A DNA stretch of 39,090 nucleotides from Nanobdellota archaeon (GTDB lineage Archaea > Nanobdellota > Nanobdellia > Pacearchaeales > GW2011-AR1), in NCBI GenBank assembly GCA_030641715.1, contig DAOWGX010000017.1:1-39090 (forward strand). Reading direction: 5' to 3'. Both the position numbers and the translations under genes were made by a program. A model generated the notes under the pieces. It searched no databases, was not told the origin of the DNA, and was given only the letters and a program-made list of their open reading frames with translations. Positions 37,441 to 39,090 of this stretch are shown here, in pieces (the first letter of the stretch is position 1; each line of letters starts with the position of its first letter).

Positions 37441-38139
37441 TTACTTTTTCAAAGCCTTCCGAACCGGCATCGACTTCTTCAAATGAGCACCCTTCGCTGT
37501 ATGCTTCTGAGTCTTAACCATCGCCTTCTCGACCTTCTCATCCAACTCCGCACCAGCCTTAACATCTTCCTTCTCCTCAACTTTTTCCTCTTCAGTTTTC
37601 TTCGCTTCAGGAACGTCTTTCGAAACCTTAACTTTCTTATCCCCAACTACAGCATTTTTCTTCTCGTCCCACGCCTTAGCAAACCTAACAGCCTCGGGAA
37701 CATCAGCCAATTCGACATAAACAATACCTTCCTTTTTAACAGCTTTAACTTTTATTTTACTCACAGGTTTCTTAATTCCTCTAAACCACAATTCGTTATT
37801 CAAATAAGTATCAATTTTAACTTTTTTCAAGTCTCTATTTTCAACCCTCATATGTCGAGCCAAAAATTCCTTCAAAGTCTTAACAGCCTTCTTCGCTCGT
37901 CGATACCGAGGAACATTCAACGAACCCTTTTTTAACGGAACAACATATTCTCTTTCAAGTTCAACCTTAGGAGCAACATTCTTTTTCTCAACCTTAAGCT
38001 TACTTTTTTCAACAGCAGGTTTAGATTTTTCATCATCTCCAGCAATAATCTTCTTATTCTCCTCGCTGTTTTTGAACTCTTCGAGCTTTTTAGGCTCTTC
38101 AACTTTCTTTTCCACATTAGTCTTTTTTTCTTCAGCCAT
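37441..38139 (-). CDS. rpl31e: Ribosomal protein L31e with long charged N- and C-terminal extensions
   Basis: Core EREYVVPLKKGSLNVPRYRRAKKAVKTLKEFLARHMRVENRDLKKVKIDTYLNNELWFRGIKKPVSKIKVKAVKKEGIVYVEL is L31e; flanks are K/E/A-rich low complexity. Confidence 0.88.
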   Translation of the reverse strand: MAEEKKTNVEKKVEEPKKLEEFKNSEENKKIIAGDDEKSKPAVEKSKLKVEKKNVAPKVELEREYVVPLKKGSLNVPRYRRAKKAVKTLKEFLARHMRVENRDLKKVKIDTYLNNELWFRGIKKPVSKIKVKAVKKEGIVYVELADVPEAVRFAKAWDEKKNAVVGDKKVKVSKDVPEAKKTEEEKVEEKEDVKAGAELDEKVEKAMVKTQKHTAKGAHLKKSMPVRKALKK

Positions 38140-38354
38140 TATCCTAAATGTTTTTTCTTCGTAGTCCTTGGTTTAATTTTTAACTTGCTTCTATACCAGC
38201 TTCGCTTAACATGTGTAATACTCGAAGGATGAATCTTCTTGCCCTTTCCAAACTTTTTTAAAACTGTCCAAAACGGAGCCCACTTGGTCTGTCTCTTCGC
38301 CCTATCAAGGTGTCTTTTCTTACTACTCTGTGCCTTCGCTTTTCTACTTACCAT
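38139..38354 (-). CDS. rpl39e: Ribosomal protein L39e
   Basis: RAKRQTKWAPFWTVLKKFGKGKKIHP...KRSWYRSKLKIK matches L39e. Confidence 0.88.
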   Translation of the reverse strand: MVSRKAKAQSSKKRHLDRAKRQTKWAPFWTVLKKFGKGKKIHPSSITHVKRSWYRSKLKIKPRTTKKKHLG

Positions 38355-38880
38355 CGTTTATACTCTCCCCCTTATCTTCAATTCCATTAACAGGTCCAGA
38401 TGTATCTTCCTGAATAATTTCAACAGGCCTAATGTTAATAGTTTCAAAGTTCAACCCTTCCTTCGCTTCAACTTCAATCGAATCCAATAACTTTCTACCT
38501 GTTGCAGTCAATCTTCGACCATGTTGCATCCTCAAAACCTTTTCAACCAAGCCTGCCTCTTCCGCTTGCTGTAAAATCACACGAATAATCTTCCCACCAG
38601 ATTTCTTAAACTTACTTTTCTTCCCACCCCTGTCCTTTCTCGAACCATAACGAGTTCTCAATTTACCGACACCGACGATACCTTTAATGTACAACTGTCT
38701 TAAAATCGAAGCCGCTCGAGTATACCAGAAATCGTCATTAACCGGAGGTCTTTCACGCGAAACCCCAGACTTAACAAAAGCAGCCCATTCAGGAACCTCG
38801 AATTCTTCCAAACCTTTTAACGCCTCGGCTAAAGCTGGGATAAACTTTACAGGGTCTTTTGCATAAATTGTCTTTGCCAT
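38344..38880 (-). CDS. rps19e: Ribosomal protein S19e
   Basis: LKGLEEFEVPEWAAFVKSGVSRERPPVNDDFWYTRAASILRQLYIKGIVGVGKLRTRYG...AGLVEKV...GRRLTATGRKLLDSI. Confidence 0.95.
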   Translation of the reverse strand: MAKTIYAKDPVKFIPALAEALKGLEEFEVPEWAAFVKSGVSRERPPVNDDFWYTRAASILRQLYIKGIVGVGKLRTRYGSRKDRGGKKSKFKKSGGKIIRVILQQAEEAGLVEKVLRMQHGRRLTATGRKLLDSIEVEAKEGLNFETINIRPVEIIQEDTSGPVNGIEDKGESINDGK

Positions 38881-38990
38881 ATTATTCGGGCTCTCTTTGC
38901 AGAGATAGATAAGCCGAAGCTCATTAACCTAATAATTACTCAAAAAATCACTTTATAAAGATTACTATAGAACAAATTAATGTAGAAGCA

Positions 38991-39006
38991 GGTGACATAT
39001 GTCACC
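38991..39006. repeat. 16-bp perfect palindrome GGTGACATATGTCACC at a probable IS end
   Basis: Equal to its own reverse complement; located 2 bp beyond the transposase stop codon. Confidence 0.85.
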
Positions 39007-39008
39007 CC

Positions 39009-39090
39009 CTAAAATAGCAATCTAAAATCATTATAAACTTCATCAGGCGTCTTATTCCCCAAACTCATATGCGGTCTAAAATGATTATAA
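39009..39090 (-). mobile_element. C-terminal end of a DDE (IS3/IS481-like integrase core) transposase, truncated by window edge
   Basis: Minus-strand translation YNHFRPHMSLGNKTPDEVYNDFRLLF* has the typical YNxxRPHxxLGxxTPxE rve C-terminal motif. Confidence 0.85.

Noticed and set aside
1-39090. CRISPR array or cas genes
   Set aside because: No regularly spaced direct repeats of 20-40 bp and no Cas-like proteins in the ORF track; the only repeats of that size are the two-copy 25-bp promoter element and the 18-bp LamG tandem.
1-39090. tRNA or rRNA genes
   Set aside because: Scanning by eye for T-loop/acceptor signatures and conserved rRNA segments gave no convincing candidate; a tRNAscan/Infernal run would be decisive.

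Overview
This 39 kb window is a gene-dense archaeal chromosome segment. The gene set (aRF1, RadB, MCM, Cbf5, RpoL, SBDS, psmA, Pop5, L31e/L39e/S19e, MBF1) and the small, AT-rich, tightly packed layout suggest a DPANN lineage of Pacearchaeota/Woesearchaeota type; that placement is an inference. Most of the window is housekeeping: a Pop5-psmA-SBDS remnant of the exosome/proteasome superoperon, RNase J, an HemK/Mtq2-like methyltransferase, Mre11-Rad50, RpoL, RadB, Topo IA, ValRS, aRF1, PyrF, ScpB, a GT2 glycosyltransferase, MBF1, an RPA-like OB-fold protein, MCM, Cbf5 and ribosomal proteins. The accessory part is three large secreted or surface proteins: a LamG + Asp-box protein, a subtilisin-like S8 protease, and a LamG + beta-helix-like protein. 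All three share a related C-terminal module plus TM anchor. The most interesting signal is in the two LamG genes. Each has a G10 homopolymer followed by CGAAG, about 13 codons after an ATG that lies ~26 bp downstream of a TATA box. In both, G10 puts the ATG out of frame with the signal peptide and body of the protein. Restoring the frame (G9 in one, G11 in the other) places a GGGRR motif at residues 14-18 in both proteins. I read this as a candidate archaeal phase-variation (contingency-locus) or slippage system for surface proteins. Other leads are a 25-bp duplicated promoter element shared by mre11-rad50 and a small unknown gene, a 15-bp perfect inverted repeat upstream of one G10 gene, a recombinase-domain protein with a zinc ribbon in place of the catalytic domain, and an IS end with a 16-bp perfect palindrome at the right edge.
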